Shown here piece by piece: positions 1 through 7,908 of a stretch of DNA of 14,579 nucleotides. The notes below the pieces were generated by a model that searched no databases, was not told the DNA's origin, and worked only from the letters and a program-made list of their open reading frames with translations. Each line of letters begins with the position of its first letter. Position 1 is the first letter of the stretch. The position numbers and the translations under genes were made by a program. Location: contig JAEZEB010000223.1 in assembly GCA_023438115.1 (NCBI GenBank), forward strand, positions 1 to 14,579, in the 5' to 3' direction. Source of the stretch: Pseudomonadota bacterium (lineage in GTDB: Bacteria > Pseudomonadota > Gammaproteobacteria > Burkholderiales > Burkholderiaceae_C).

Positions 1-630
1 CCACCGCCCCCCGCCACCTTCCACTACGAACTCCTCATCGAGCGCCAGGGCCATGTCCAACAAGGCACCGCCCGCATCGACTGGACCCACGACGGCCGCG
101 ACTACGCGCTGCGTCTCGCCCTCTCAGGCCCCTTCCCGCCGCGCATCCAGAGCAGCCGCGGCCGCCTCACGCCGCAAGGGCTGCAGCCCGATTACTTCCA
201 CGAGCAGGCCCACGGCGAGCGCGCCGTGCACTTCGACCGCGAAGGCGGCCGCATCGTCTTCAGCGCCAACAGCCCGCAGGCCGTACTGGCCGCGGGCGCG
301 CAGGACCGCATCAGCGTGGTGATGCAGGCCGCCATGCTGCTGGCCGCCGATCCCGCGCGCCTCGTTGCCGGCACGCGCATCGCGCTGCCCACGGCCGGGA
401 CGCGCGATTCGGGCGAGTGGCTGTTCGCCGTCGAGGGCGAGGAAGACCTCGTGCTGCCGGGCGGCGCGCTGCGCGCCTGGAAGCTCCAACGCGCGCCACG
501 CCATGCGTACGACCAGCGGATCGAGCTGTGGCTCGCTCCCGGGCGGGATTACGCCCCGGTGCGCCTGCGTCTGACAAACCCGGACGGTGGGGTGGTCGAC
601 CAGCGCTGGTCCTCTACCGACAGGGGCTGA
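1..630 (+). CDS. DUF3108 domain-containing protein, 3' part (N-terminus outside window)
   Basis: The frame is open from the first base and stops with TGA at 628-630, giving at least 209 residues. The start lies upstream of the window. The visible part begins with a proline run and reads as a beta-strand-rich domain: an early FHYELLIERQG strand, a YFHEQ segment near residues 66-70, and a C-terminal ELWLAPGRDYAPVRLRL segment followed by DGGVVDQRW. That ending is typical of the DUF3108 proteins of betaproteobacteria, which are predicted to be exported and have no established biochemical role. The ATG at 226 begins inside the domain, so it is not the start. The family call rests on recognition of these segments. 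Function is unknown, and the upstream partner genes cannot be seen. Confidence 0.85.
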   Translation, partial: PPPPATFHYELLIERQGHVQQGTARIDWTHDGRDYALRLALSGPFPPRIQSSRGRLTPQGLQPDYFHEQAHGERAVHFDREGGRIVFSANSPQAVLAAGAQDRISVVMQAAMLLAADPARLVAGTRIALPTAGTRDSGEWLFAVEGEEDLVLPGGALRAWKLQRAPRHAYDQRIELWLAPGRDYAPVRLRLTNPDGGVVDQRWSSTDRG

Positions 631-752
631 ACGCCCCTGCGCCTAGATTGAACCCATGGCCGATCCGGCCGACGCCTGCGACGCACGGTTCCCAGTGCCA
701 CACTTGAATCGAAGCCCATCGCAGCCAGCTAGAAGGCAGAAGGAACCAGACC

Positions 753-1025
753 ATGCAAATGCTTTATGACTCCGATTCTTTCGTGGTGGTGCATCTCCAG
801 GCGAACGAGCCGGGCGAGGGTGAACCGCATCCCCCGACGGCCAGGCACGGCTTCGAGATCGTCGACAAGCGCTCCAACAAGGAGGTCTACCTCGACGGCA
901 CCTGGGCCGACGCCTTCCAGCGCCAGATCAACGCCTGGCAGCTCAACACCCCCACCCAGGAAGAGGTGGAAGCCACGCTCGACGGCTATGCCGAGCTGGC
1001 GCAGAACCCGCTCGTCATCCACTGA
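753..1025 (+). CDS. DUF3567 family protein (BTH_I0359-like), 90 aa
   Basis: This small, complete, soluble protein opens with MQMLYDSDSFVVVHLQ and contains GFEIVDKRSNKEVYLDG and WADAFQRQINAW. That pattern is characteristic of DUF3567 proteins, which are largely confined to Betaproteobacteria. A good Shine-Dalgarno (AAGGA, 740-744) sits 8 nt before the ATG and fixes the start. There is no signal peptide or membrane segment. The family has no known function; the single conserved domain fills the whole protein. The gene appears to be its own transcription unit: 122 bp separate it from the DUF3108 gene and a strong GC hairpin begins 8 nt after its stop codon. Recognition is confident, function is not inferable. 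Confidence 0.92.
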   Translation: MQMLYDSDSFVVVHLQANEPGEGEPHPPTARHGFEIVDKRSNKEVYLDGTWADAFQRQINAWQLNTPTQEEVEATLDGYAELAQNPLVIH

Positions 1026-1033
1026 TGGGCCAG

Positions 1034-1067
1034 GCCGGGCCGCCGCTGCCATGCGGTGCGGCCCGGC
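1034..1067 (+). terminator. Strong GC-rich hairpin after the DUF3567 gene (possible terminator)
   Basis: A perfect 10-bp inverted repeat, GCCGGGCCGC (1034-1043) and GCGGCCCGGC (1058-1067), encloses a 14-nt loop in which CGC/GCG can extend the stem past a 2-nt bulge. It begins 8 nt after the DUF3567 stop codon. No T tract follows, so it is not a classical intrinsic terminator. It may act as a 3'-end stabiliser or a Rho-assisted terminator. The stem itself is read directly from the sequence; the function is inferred from position. Confidence 0.5.
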
Positions 1068-1171
1068 GCCCTGGCGCCTCGCACCGCACGAGCTCCGCCC
1101 CGCCGCAGGCGCATCGCGCGCCCTCCGGCCACCCTCCTGATCCCCGTCCCTCGCAGCGCCACCGGATTCCG

Positions 1172-1177
1172 TACCAT
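1172..1177 (+). promoter_or_regulatory. -10-like hexamer TACCAT, 6 nt before the ChaN ATG
   Basis: TACCAT lies exactly 6 nt upstream of the ATG at 1184, and no Shine-Dalgarno sequence is present. This spacing would place transcription initiation at or next to the start codon, giving a leaderless mRNA. No good -35 hexamer is visible 16-18 nt upstream, so the promoter is tentative. Confidence 0.3.
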
Positions 1178-1183
1178 CCGCCG

Positions 1184-1924
1184 ATGCGAATCCTTCCCGC
1201 CCTGGCGCTGCTGCTGGCCGGCTGCGCAACGGCCCCGCACGGTGGCGTCGACGCGCTGCTGCTGGGCGAGCAGCACGACGCGACAGCCCATCCGGGCCTG
1301 CAGGAGCGCTACGTGCGTCGCCTGGCCGAACAGGGGCGCCTGGCCGCCGTCGCGCTGGAAATGGCCGAGCGCGGCGCGACCACCACGGGCCTGCCGCCCC
1401 ATGCTTCCGAAGACGAGGTGCAGGCGGCGCTCGGCTGGAATCCCCGCGCCTGGCCCTGGGAGCGCTACGGCCCAGCCGTGATGGCCGCGGTGCGCGCGGG
1501 CGTGCCGGTGCTGGGCGCCAACCTGCCGCGCCAGCAGATGCGCGAGGCGATGGAGGACGCCACCCTCGACGCCCTGCTGCCGGGCCCGGCCATCAAGGCG
1601 CAGCAGCAGGCGATCCGGCGCGGCCACTGCGAGATGCTGCCCGAAAGCCAGATCCGCCCCATGACCCGCATCCAGATCGCGCGCGACCGCGCGATGGCGC
1701 AGACGCTGGAATCGGCTCTTGCACGCGGCAAGACGGTGGTGCTGATCGCGGGCGCCGGGCACGTGCAGCCGGACGTGGGCGTGCCGCTGCACCTGCCGCG
1801 CAGCGTGCAGGCGCAGCCGCTGGTGCTGCCGGCGGAAGAGACGGGGAAGGACTACTGCGCCGAACTGCGGCGGCAGATGGAGAAGAGAACGGGGGAGGCC
1901 CCCTCCTTGTCATCCCGGGCTTGA
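1184..1924 (+). CDS. ChaN family lipoprotein (putative haem/iron-related)
   Basis: The 246-residue protein starts MRILPALALLLAGC, a lipoprotein signal peptide with lipobox LAGC and acylated Cys14, so it should be membrane-anchored in the envelope. Hallmarks of the ChaN/Cofac_haem_bdg_2 family follow: LLLGEQHD (25-32) with the conserved Glu/His pair, then LEMAERG, a GHCEMLPES segment, the MTRIQIARDRAMA helix, and AGAGHV near the end. ChaN proteins have been linked to haem binding and iron handling; that role is carried over from the family. The frame is open back to 1025, but only the ATG at 1184 gives a proper lipoprotein signal. The final residues (LSSRA) and the TGA stop come from the palindromic repeat at 1906-1983, so the native C-terminus was probably altered by that element. 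Confidence 0.88.
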   Translation: MRILPALALLLAGCATAPHGGVDALLLGEQHDATAHPGLQERYVRRLAEQGRLAAVALEMAERGATTTGLPPHASEDEVQAALGWNPRAWPWERYGPAVMAAVRAGVPVLGANLPRQQMREAMEDATLDALLPGPAIKAQQQAIRRGHCEMLPESQIRPMTRIQIARDRAMAQTLESALARGKTVVLIAGAGHVQPDVGVPLHLPRSVQAQPLVLPAEETGKDYCAELRRQMEKRTGEAPSLSSRA

Positions 1925-1983
1925 CCCGGGATCCATGGGCCTCGACCGCCGCATGGATTGCGGGTCGAGCCCGCAATGACAAG
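1906..1983. repeat. 78-bp imperfect palindromic repeat (dispersed, REP/MITE-like) between convergent genes
   Basis: The left arm (1906-1937) and right arm (1952-1983) are 32-nt inverted copies with five mismatches, separated by 14 nt. Each arm holds its own smaller palindrome: CCCGGG-CTTGA-CCCGGG on the left and GCGGG-TCGAG-CCCGC on the right. The flanking sequence CTTGTCAT...ATGACAAG is perfectly symmetric. Read in the minus direction, the arms translate to the familiar STRNP and WIPGQARDD strings that often contaminate proteobacterial gene predictions, which marks it as a member of a dispersed repeat class. It lies between the ChaN gene and the aminotransferase gene, overlaps the ChaN stop codon, and could act as a bidirectional transcript-end structure. 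Confidence 0.88.
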
Positions 1984-1997
1984 GTGAAGGGCGAACG

Positions 1998-3329
<1,332 letters not shown>

Positions 3330-3335
3330 GGGGGA

Positions 3336-3341
3336 CTCCTT
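3336..3341 (-). promoter_or_regulatory. Ribosome binding site AAGGAG of the aminotransferase
   Basis: On the minus strand AAGGAG lies 6 nt before the ATG at 3329. It decides between this start and the in-frame ATG at 3356, which has no Shine-Dalgarno and would add a charged nine-residue extension. Confidence 0.8.
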
Positions 3342-3367
3342 CTTGCGAATGCCCATTGTGCGACGGG

Positions 3368-4072
3368 TCAGCGGATCGCGCCGAACACCCGCTGCAGAAT
3401 GGCGCTGCCGGTGCCCACCGGGTCGCGCCGGATCTTGCGCTCCTCCTCGCCGATCACCACGTACAGCGCGTCCAGGGCCTTGCGCGTGACGTAGTGGTCG
3501 ATGGTCGGATCCTCCATCCGCACCAGTCCGAAGGCCTGCGCCTTCTGCGCCAGCTGGTCGGCCTTCTGCGCCAGCTGCACCTTCGAGGTCTCGCGCCGCA
3601 CCACCGGCAGGAAGGACGTGGTGAGGGGGCTGCGCGTCTTGCCCTCGAAGAAGGTGGTCACCGAGGTGTCGCCGCCCGTGAGGATCGCCTTGGCATCCTG
3701 CACGCTCATCTTCTTGACGGCGTCGACCAGCAGGTTCTTCGCCATCGGCACCGCGCTCTCGGCGGCACGGTTCATCGCCAGTTCCAGTTCCTGCACGCGC
3801 TGGCCCTGGCCGAGGAAGGTGAGGATGCGGCCGGCGTCCTGCAGGTAGCCGGGCAGGGGGATACGGAACTGCTCGCTCCCCAGGAAGCCGTCCGGGCGTC
3901 CCAGCAGCCGCACGGCGGCCACGGCACCCGTCTCCAGCGCGGTGCGCAGTCCCTTCGTAGCGTCCAGGTTGCTGATGCCCGCCAGCCGCGAGAAATCCTG
4001 GGCGCCGGCGCGCCAGGCGGCGAGCGAGGCCAGGGACAGGACGGCGGCGGCCTGGAAATGACGGCGTTGCAT
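3368..4072 (-). CDS. DUF4197 domain-containing exported protein
   Basis: The 234-residue protein begins MQRRHFQAAAVLSLASLAAWRAGAQ: a twin arginine followed by a hydrophobic stretch and an AGA|Q-type cleavage site near residue 24, so periplasmic export, possibly by the Tat system, is likely. The mature part is predicted mostly helical and carries DUF4197 features: GLRTALETGA, IPLPGYLQDAGRIL, MNRAAESAVPMAKNLLVDAVKKM, and the segment around DAKAILTGGDTSVTTFFE. It ends with a region containing DHYVTRKALDALYVVIGEEE. The family is common in Proteobacteria and has no established function. A ribosome site (GGAG, 8 nt upstream, with a second AAGGAG further back) supports the ATG at 4072. The aminotransferase start lies 38 bp beyond the stop, suggesting a two-gene transcript, although no functional link is obvious. 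Confidence 0.88.
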   Translation of the reverse strand: MQRRHFQAAAVLSLASLAAWRAGAQDFSRLAGISNLDATKGLRTALETGAVAAVRLLGRPDGFLGSEQFRIPLPGYLQDAGRILTFLGQGQRVQELELAMNRAAESAVPMAKNLLVDAVKKMSVQDAKAILTGGDTSVTTFFEGKTRSPLTTSFLPVVRRETSKVQLAQKADQLAQKAQAFGLVRMEDPTIDHYVTRKALDALYVVIGEEERKIRRDPVGTGSAILQRVFGAIR

Positions 4073-4103
4073 GGTGGGCTCCCTACTCCTTGTGATCCCG
4101 GGG

Positions 4104-4133
4104 ATGATGCCCGCCGCCCGGCGAGACCGTCAA
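4104..4133 (-). promoter_or_regulatory. Possible sigma70-type promoter for the DUF4197/aminotransferase unit
   Basis: On the minus strand TTGACG (complement of 4128-4133) is followed after 18 nt by CATCAT (complement of 4104-4109), about 30 nt before the DUF4197 ATG. The -35 matches consensus at five of six positions; the -10 at four of six. It sits in the 97-bp divergent region shared with purU. Read by eye, so tentative. Confidence 0.33.
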
Positions 4134-4138
4134 TCGCG

Positions 4139-4163
4139 CAACTGCGACAACTGCGACAATTGC
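4139..4163 (+). repeat. Short tandem repeat, 9-bp unit CAACTGCGA, in the purU upstream region
   Basis: Two perfect copies of CAACTGCGA (4139-4147 and 4148-4156) are followed by a degenerate third copy starting CAATTGC. The array ends 6 nt before the purU ATG and contains the -10-like hexamer at 4155-4160. It could be replication slippage that duplicated a promoter -10 region, or a tandem regulator binding site. Confidence 0.65.
4155..4160 (+). promoter_or_regulatory. -10-like hexamer GACAAT before purU
   Basis: GACAAT lies 9 nt upstream of the purU ATG. There is no Shine-Dalgarno sequence in between, consistent with a very short or absent leader. No convincing -35 is seen. It overlaps the 9-bp tandem repeat. 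Confidence 0.3.
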
Positions 4164-4169
4164 CGCCTT

Positions 4170-5018
4170 ATGTCCTCTGCCTACATCCTCACCCTCTCCT
4201 GCGCGGACCGTCCCGGCATCGTCCACGCCGTCTCCGGTTTCCTGCTGGAGCGAGGCGGCAACATCGAGGAAGCCGCCCAGTACAACGACCACGACACGGG
4301 CCTGTTCTTCATGCGCGTGCGCTTCGCCTGCGGCCAGCTCACGCAGGACGACCTGCGCGCGCAGCTGCGCCACTTCGCCGAAGGCTTCCAGATGGACTGG
4401 CGCCTGCACGCCACCGAGCAGCCGATGAAGACGGTGATCTTCGTCAGCCGCGAGGGCCACTGCCTCAACGACCTGCTGTTCCGCTGGAAGAGCGGCCTGC
4501 TGCCGCTGGACATCCGCGCGATCGTCTCGAACCACCGCGAGTTCTACCAGCTGGCCGCCAGCTACAACGTGCCCTTCCACCACATCCCGATGACGGCGGC
4601 GACCAAGGCGCAGGCCGAGGCGCGCCAGTACGAGGTGATCGAGGCCGAGGGCGCGGAGCTGGTGGTGCTGGCGCGCTACATGCAGATCCTGTCGGACGAC
4701 CTGTGCCGCAAGCTCGCCGGCCGCGCGATCAACATCCACCACAGCTTCCTGCCCAGCTTCAAGGGCGCCAAGCCCTACTACCAGGCGCACGACCGCGGCG
4801 TGAAGCTGATCGGCGCCACCGCCCACTACGTGACGGCGGACCTCGACGAGGGCCCGATCATCGAGCAGGACGTGGCGCGCGTGGACCACAGCTACACCGT
4901 CGAGAGCCTCACCGCCCTGGGCCGCGACACCGAGAGCATGGTGCTGGCCCGCGCCGTCAAGTGGCACAGCGAACACCGCGTGCTGCTCAACGGCCACAAG
5001 ACCGTCATCTTCAAGTAG
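4170..5018 (+). CDS. purU: Formyltetrahydrofolate deformylase PurU
   Basis: PurU hydrolyses 10-formyltetrahydrofolate to formate and tetrahydrofolate in the cytosol, balancing the one-carbon pool and supplying formate to purine synthesis. The 282-residue product has the usual length. An N-terminal ACT domain (about 4-80) opens YILTLSCADRPGIVHAVSGF with the DRPGI turn, then the formyltransferase domain follows from MKTVIFVSREGHCLNDLL. The catalytic triad of formyl-folate enzymes is present as Asn188 and His190 (INIHHSFLPSFKGA) and Asp226 (DLDEGPI). The C-terminal LLNGHKTVIFK is typical. The frame is open to 4071, but the ACT-domain start at 4170 matches family length. No Shine-Dalgarno precedes it. 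A LysR regulator gene follows after 11 bp on the same strand, suggesting a joint transcript. Confidence 0.97.
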   Translation: MSSAYILTLSCADRPGIVHAVSGFLLERGGNIEEAAQYNDHDTGLFFMRVRFACGQLTQDDLRAQLRHFAEGFQMDWRLHATEQPMKTVIFVSREGHCLNDLLFRWKSGLLPLDIRAIVSNHREFYQLAASYNVPFHHIPMTAATKAQAEARQYEVIEAEGAELVVLARYMQILSDDLCRKLAGRAINIHHSFLPSFKGAKPYYQAHDRGVKLIGATAHYVTADLDEGPIIEQDVARVDHSYTVESLTALGRDTESMVLARAVKWHSEHRVLLNGHKTVIFK

Positions 5019-5029
5019 AAGAAGCCGGC

Positions 5030-5902
5030 GTGAGCGCGCCCCGCATCCCGCCGATCCAGTGCCTCGTGACCTTCGAGGCGCTGGCGCGGCTGCGCTCCGT
5101 CTCGCTGGCGGCCGACGAACTGTTCGTCACGCCCAGCGCGGTGAGCCACCGCGTGCGGCAGCTCGAACAGATCCTCGGCGTCAAGCTGTTCGGCCGCTCC
5201 GACTTTTCGCTCACCACCGAGGGCAGCGAGTACCTGGCCCACGTGCGCGAGGGCCTCGCGGTGCTGGGGCGCTTCCCCGGGCGCGATGCCAACGGCGGCA
5301 AGCGCAAGCTGCGCGTGGCCGTCACGCCCACCTTCGCGCGCTCGGTGCTGATGCCGCGGCTGCGCGGCTTCACCGACGCCTATCCGGAAGTGGACCTCAC
5401 GCTGCAGGTCTCCATCCCGCTGCTGGACGTGGTGGCCGAAGACGCCGACCTGATGATGCGCTACGGCACCGGCCGCTACTCCGACGTCGAGCACCTGTGC
5501 CTGATGACCGACGAAGTGACGCCGCTCGCCTCGCCCGCCTACCTGCGCGAGCACGGCCCCTTCGATTCGGTGCAGGAACTGCTGGCGGCGAAGCTGATCC
5601 GCAGCCCGCTGGAACCCTGGCGCACCTGGTTCCTCGCGCACGGCGTCGACGCGCCGGAGCCGGCGGAAGGTTCGTCCTTCAACGACATCGGCCTCATGTG
5701 CGATGCCGCGGCGCAGGGCCTGGGCATAGCGCTGGTGCGGCTGAAGCTGGGGCAGCCCTGGCTGGAGACCGGCGCGCTGGAGCGCATCTCGCCGCGCAAC
5801 GTGCCCAGCCCGCATGCGCACTACCTGTGCTGGCGCACCGGCACCATGGACCGGTGGGAGTGCGCGGCCTTCGTCGACTGGCTGAAGAACAGCCTCGTGT
5901 AG
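5030..5902 (+). CDS. LysR family transcriptional regulator, GcvA-like, GTG start
   Basis: The 290-residue protein has an N-terminal winged helix-turn-helix (about 8-66): PPIQCLVTFEALARLRSVSLAADELFVTPSAVSHRVRQLE with LGVKLFGR, the wording of the GcvA branch of LysR regulators. The periplasmic-binding-protein-like effector domain begins near RKLRVAVTPTFA (~88) and ends WDWLKN-type as FVDWLKNSLV. The start is GTG at 5030: the domain begins only a few residues later, no ATG is suitably placed, and AGAAGAA lies just upstream as a weak ribosome site. It begins 11 bp after purU, so it may be co-transcribed and control purU or other one-carbon or amino acid genes, by analogy with GcvA regulation of glycine cleavage. 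The effector is unknown. Confidence 0.92.
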   Translation: MSAPRIPPIQCLVTFEALARLRSVSLAADELFVTPSAVSHRVRQLEQILGVKLFGRSDFSLTTEGSEYLAHVREGLAVLGRFPGRDANGGKRKLRVAVTPTFARSVLMPRLRGFTDAYPEVDLTLQVSIPLLDVVAEDADLMMRYGTGRYSDVEHLCLMTDEVTPLASPAYLREHGPFDSVQELLAAKLIRSPLEPWRTWFLAHGVDAPEPAEGSSFNDIGLMCDAAAQGLGIALVRLKLGQPWLETGALERISPRNVPSPHAHYLCWRTGTMDRWECAAFVDWLKNSLV

Positions 5903-5943
5903 CCGCCAGGCGACAGCGAGATGCCGCCCGCGAGGCGCTGCGG

Positions 5944-6020
5944 TACATTGCCCTCCGAGGAGCAGACCCGGCCTCCAGGCCGGGCACGGCCGCCCCTTGC
6001 ACGGGGGTCGGCAAGAGGAG
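5944..6020 (+). promoter_or_regulatory. Structured 5' leader of the DUF2846/protease operon: -10-like box, two hairpins, RBS
   Basis: After the LysR stop, a -10-like TACATT (5944-5949) is followed by a perfect 7-bp hairpin (CCCGGCC 5967-5973, loop TCCA, GGCCGGG 5978-5984). A second stem follows, GCCGCCCC (5989-5996) against GGGG and CGGC (6003-6012) with a two-base bulge and a 6-nt loop. The Shine-Dalgarno AGAGGAG (6014-6020) comes immediately after it. The first hairpin could end the purU/LysR transcript, or both could be part of a translation-controlling leader. No T tract follows either stem. Confidence 0.4.
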
Positions 6021-6024
6021 CGAC

Positions 6025-6606
6025 ATGATCCATTCTTTACGGGCAGCCTTGGTGCTTGCCTTCGCCTTGCTGGTGGCCGGCTGCGCCGCGACCGGCCCGA
6101 AGTTCATCGAAGTCCAGGGCAGCCTGCCCGCATTGCGCGAGGGCGAAGGCCGCGTGTTCGTCTTCCGCGAGAACAAGGGAATGGGCGCCACGGTCCGGCC
6201 AGACGTCCGGCTCAACGGCGAAGTGGTGGGCGCGCCGCAACCGGGAAGCTTCTTCTTCGTCGATCGTCCGGCGGGCCGCTACACCGCGCAGGCGCGCACG
6301 GAAGCGGAATCCAGCGTGGACTTCGAGCTGGCGGCCGGCGAAACGGTCTACGTCAGCCTGCAGATCGGCATGGGGCTGCTGGTCGGGCGCCCGCAGCTGA
6401 TGGTCCACCCGGCGGCCATGGGCGAAGCCGCCTTGCCGCAGCTGGCCTACATCGGCTCCATCCCGCTGGTGCCCGGCCAGGCGCACCCGGTCACGGCCGG
6501 TGCGGTGCGCGGCGGCACGCAGGCGCCCCAGGCCGCGACGCGCAAGGGCCCGGTCACGATGGACGACCTGCGGGGCCTGCTGCCGGCCCAGGGAGCCCGC
6601 CCATGA
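6025..6606 (+). CDS. DUF2846 domain-containing lipoprotein
   Basis: The 193-residue product starts MIHSLRAALVLAFALLVAGC with lipobox VAGC and acylated Cys20, so it should be an envelope lipoprotein. The mature part matches the DUF2846 layout: GRVFVFRENKGMGATVRPDVRLNGEVVG, then the PGSFFFVDRPAGRYTAQA turn, an ETVYVSLQIGMGLLVG strand pair, and a short C-terminal tail (MDDLRGLLPAQ). The N-terminal half has the beta-sandwich look of this family, which has no proven function. The RBS AGAGGAG sits 4 nt before the ATG. Its TGA overlaps the ATG of the serine protease gene in an ATGA arrangement, so the two are translationally coupled and likely act in the same compartment. Confidence 0.9.
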   Translation: MIHSLRAALVLAFALLVAGCAATGPKFIEVQGSLPALREGEGRVFVFRENKGMGATVRPDVRLNGEVVGAPQPGSFFFVDRPAGRYTAQARTEAESSVDFELAAGETVYVSLQIGMGLLVGRPQLMVHPAAMGEAALPQLAYIGSIPLVPGQAHPVTAGAVRGGTQAPQAATRKGPVTMDDLRGLLPAQGARP

Positions 6607-7853
6607 AACTCGCACGGAAAGCACTCGCGTGCCTCGTCCTGCTGGCCGGCGCCAGCCATGCCCGGGGCGTGGACCCCATCCCGCCCGACCAGCTGTTCGA
6701 AAAGCTCTCGCCCAGCGTCTGGACCGTGGAGACCTACGACGGCCGCGGCCAGCCATTGGCGCTGGGCAGCGGCGTGGTGGTCGGCCCGGGCAGCGTGGTC
6801 ACCAACTGCCATGTGCTGGCCAAGGCGTCCCGCGTGGCGGTCGCGCGCGAGAACGTGAGCTATGGCGCGACGCTCGAGCATCCCGACCCGGAGCGCGACC
6901 TGTGCCTGCTGAAGGTGCGCAACTTCAACGCGCCCGCCGTGCCCCTGGGAACGGCAGAAGGCCTGCGGGTCGGCTCGCGCGTCTACGCGATCGGCAGCCC
7001 GCGCGGGCTGGAGCAGACCATCAGCGACGGCCTGCTGTCGGGCGTGCGGCGCTCGGCCCGCGACGAGATCTTGGCCTTGCAGATCACCGTGCCGATCTCC
7101 AGGGGCTCCAGCGGCGGCGGCCTGTTCGATGCCCACGGCCGGCTGGTCGGCATCACCACCTTCCAGCTGCGCGACGGCCAGAACCTGAACTTCGCCGTGC
7201 CCGTGAACTGGATCGCCGAAGTGCCGGAGCGCGCGAAGCTGGCGCTGGCCTCGCGCGCCGAACCCGGGTCCGCCCTGGCCTCCGCCACGCCGGCGCGCGG
7301 CCAGGTCTTCGAATACGAGCTGCGGGACAAGCTGACCGGGGCCGTGCGCACCGTGACCTACCGGCTGGATCGCGTCGAGGGCGACAAGCTGGTGTTCAAC
7401 CAGGGCTCCCGCGTCGAACGGGCCAGCGGCGAGGTGTTGTCGAACACGGACGCCGCCGGCGGCGAGTTCGACCTCGGCATGCCGCCGGGAGGCTGGGTCT
7501 CCGGCGAGCCCAAGCCGGGCGCGGCCTGGCAGGCCAAGTACAAGGGAGGCGTGCCGGGGCCCCTGATCTTCATGGAACTCGAGGCCCGCGCGCTGGGCGA
7601 ATCGAAGATGCAGCTGAAGGACCGCGAACTGCGGGTGCTCCGGGTGGAATTCACGGGCTTCACCACCCGCGGCGTCGGCAGTTCCGTCCATCCGGTGGGG
7701 ACGAACCCGGCCGGCCGCTACACCGCGACCGCCTGGTATGCGCCGGAGCTGAGCCGCGTCGTCCGGTTCGAGGTGGAGACCCGCGGCGGGCAGGGCGTCA
7801 CCGGGTTCTACGTCCACGAGCAACTGCAACTCGTCGACATCCGGAGCGAATAG
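6603..7853 (+). CDS. Exported trypsin-like serine protease (S1C/HtrA-like, no PDZ) with extra C-terminal domain
   Basis: The 416-residue protein has a signal peptide (1-20, cleavage after SHA) and a chymotrypsin-fold protease domain (about 27-210). The catalytic triad is visible: His70 in TNCHV, Asp99 in PERDLCLL, and Ser170 in SRGSSGGGLF. GSGVVVGPGSVVTNCH and YAIGSPRGLEQTISDG are the standard oxyanion and entry segments of HtrA-type enzymes. There is no PDZ domain. Residues 230-416 form a beta-rich region (FEYELRDKLTGAVRTVTYRLDRVEGDKLVF, WYAPELSRVVRFEVETRGG, HEQLQLVDI) that resembles the broad DUF3108-like class seen in exported proteins and might sense a ligand or the cell wall. It overlaps the DUF2846 lipoprotein gene by 4 bp and probably works with it in envelope quality control; that role is inferred. 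Confidence 0.88.
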   Translation: MKLARKALACLVLLAGASHARGVDPIPPDQLFEKLSPSVWTVETYDGRGQPLALGSGVVVGPGSVVTNCHVLAKASRVAVARENVSYGATLEHPDPERDLCLLKVRNFNAPAVPLGTAEGLRVGSRVYAIGSPRGLEQTISDGLLSGVRRSARDEILALQITVPISRGSSGGGLFDAHGRLVGITTFQLRDGQNLNFAVPVNWIAEVPERAKLALASRAEPGSALASATPARGQVFEYELRDKLTGAVRTVTYRLDRVEGDKLVFNQGSRVERASGEVLSNTDAAGGEFDLGMPPGGWVSGEPKPGAAWQAKYKGGVPGPLIFMELEARALGESKMQLKDRELRVLRVEFTGFTTRGVGSSVHPVGTNPAGRYTATAWYAPELSRVVRFEVETRGGQGVTGFYVHEQLQLVDIRSE

Positions 7854-7908
7854 CCGCCATTCACGCGCCGGCGCCATTTTTTTCAGCCGCGGCGCGGCGC
7901 GCGCGACG

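Noticed and set aside
1025..1183. Longer start for the ChaN protein
   Set aside because: The extra 53 residues are proline/arginine-rich without any domain and would bury the lipoprotein signal peptide; the start overlaps the DUF3567 stop and the GC hairpin.
3330..3356. Earlier ATG for the aminotransferase (extra MGIRKKESP)
   Set aside because: No ribosome site precedes it, while AAGGAG stands 6 nt before the ATG at 3329, inside the proposed extension.
3368..5029. 848-codon plus-strand frame beginning at 3356 and reaching the LysR stop
   Set aside because: Only its last third (from the GTG at 5030) encodes the LysR protein; the rest is antisense to the DUF4197 gene and out of frame with purU, so it is not a fusion.
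7854..7884. Palindrome GCGCCGGCGC followed by seven T residues as an intrinsic terminator after the protease gene
   Set aside because: The T tract (7877-7883) is real, but the 10-bp palindrome (7865-7874) leaves only a 3-bp stem once a loop is allowed, and no better stem is found upstream; too weak to call.
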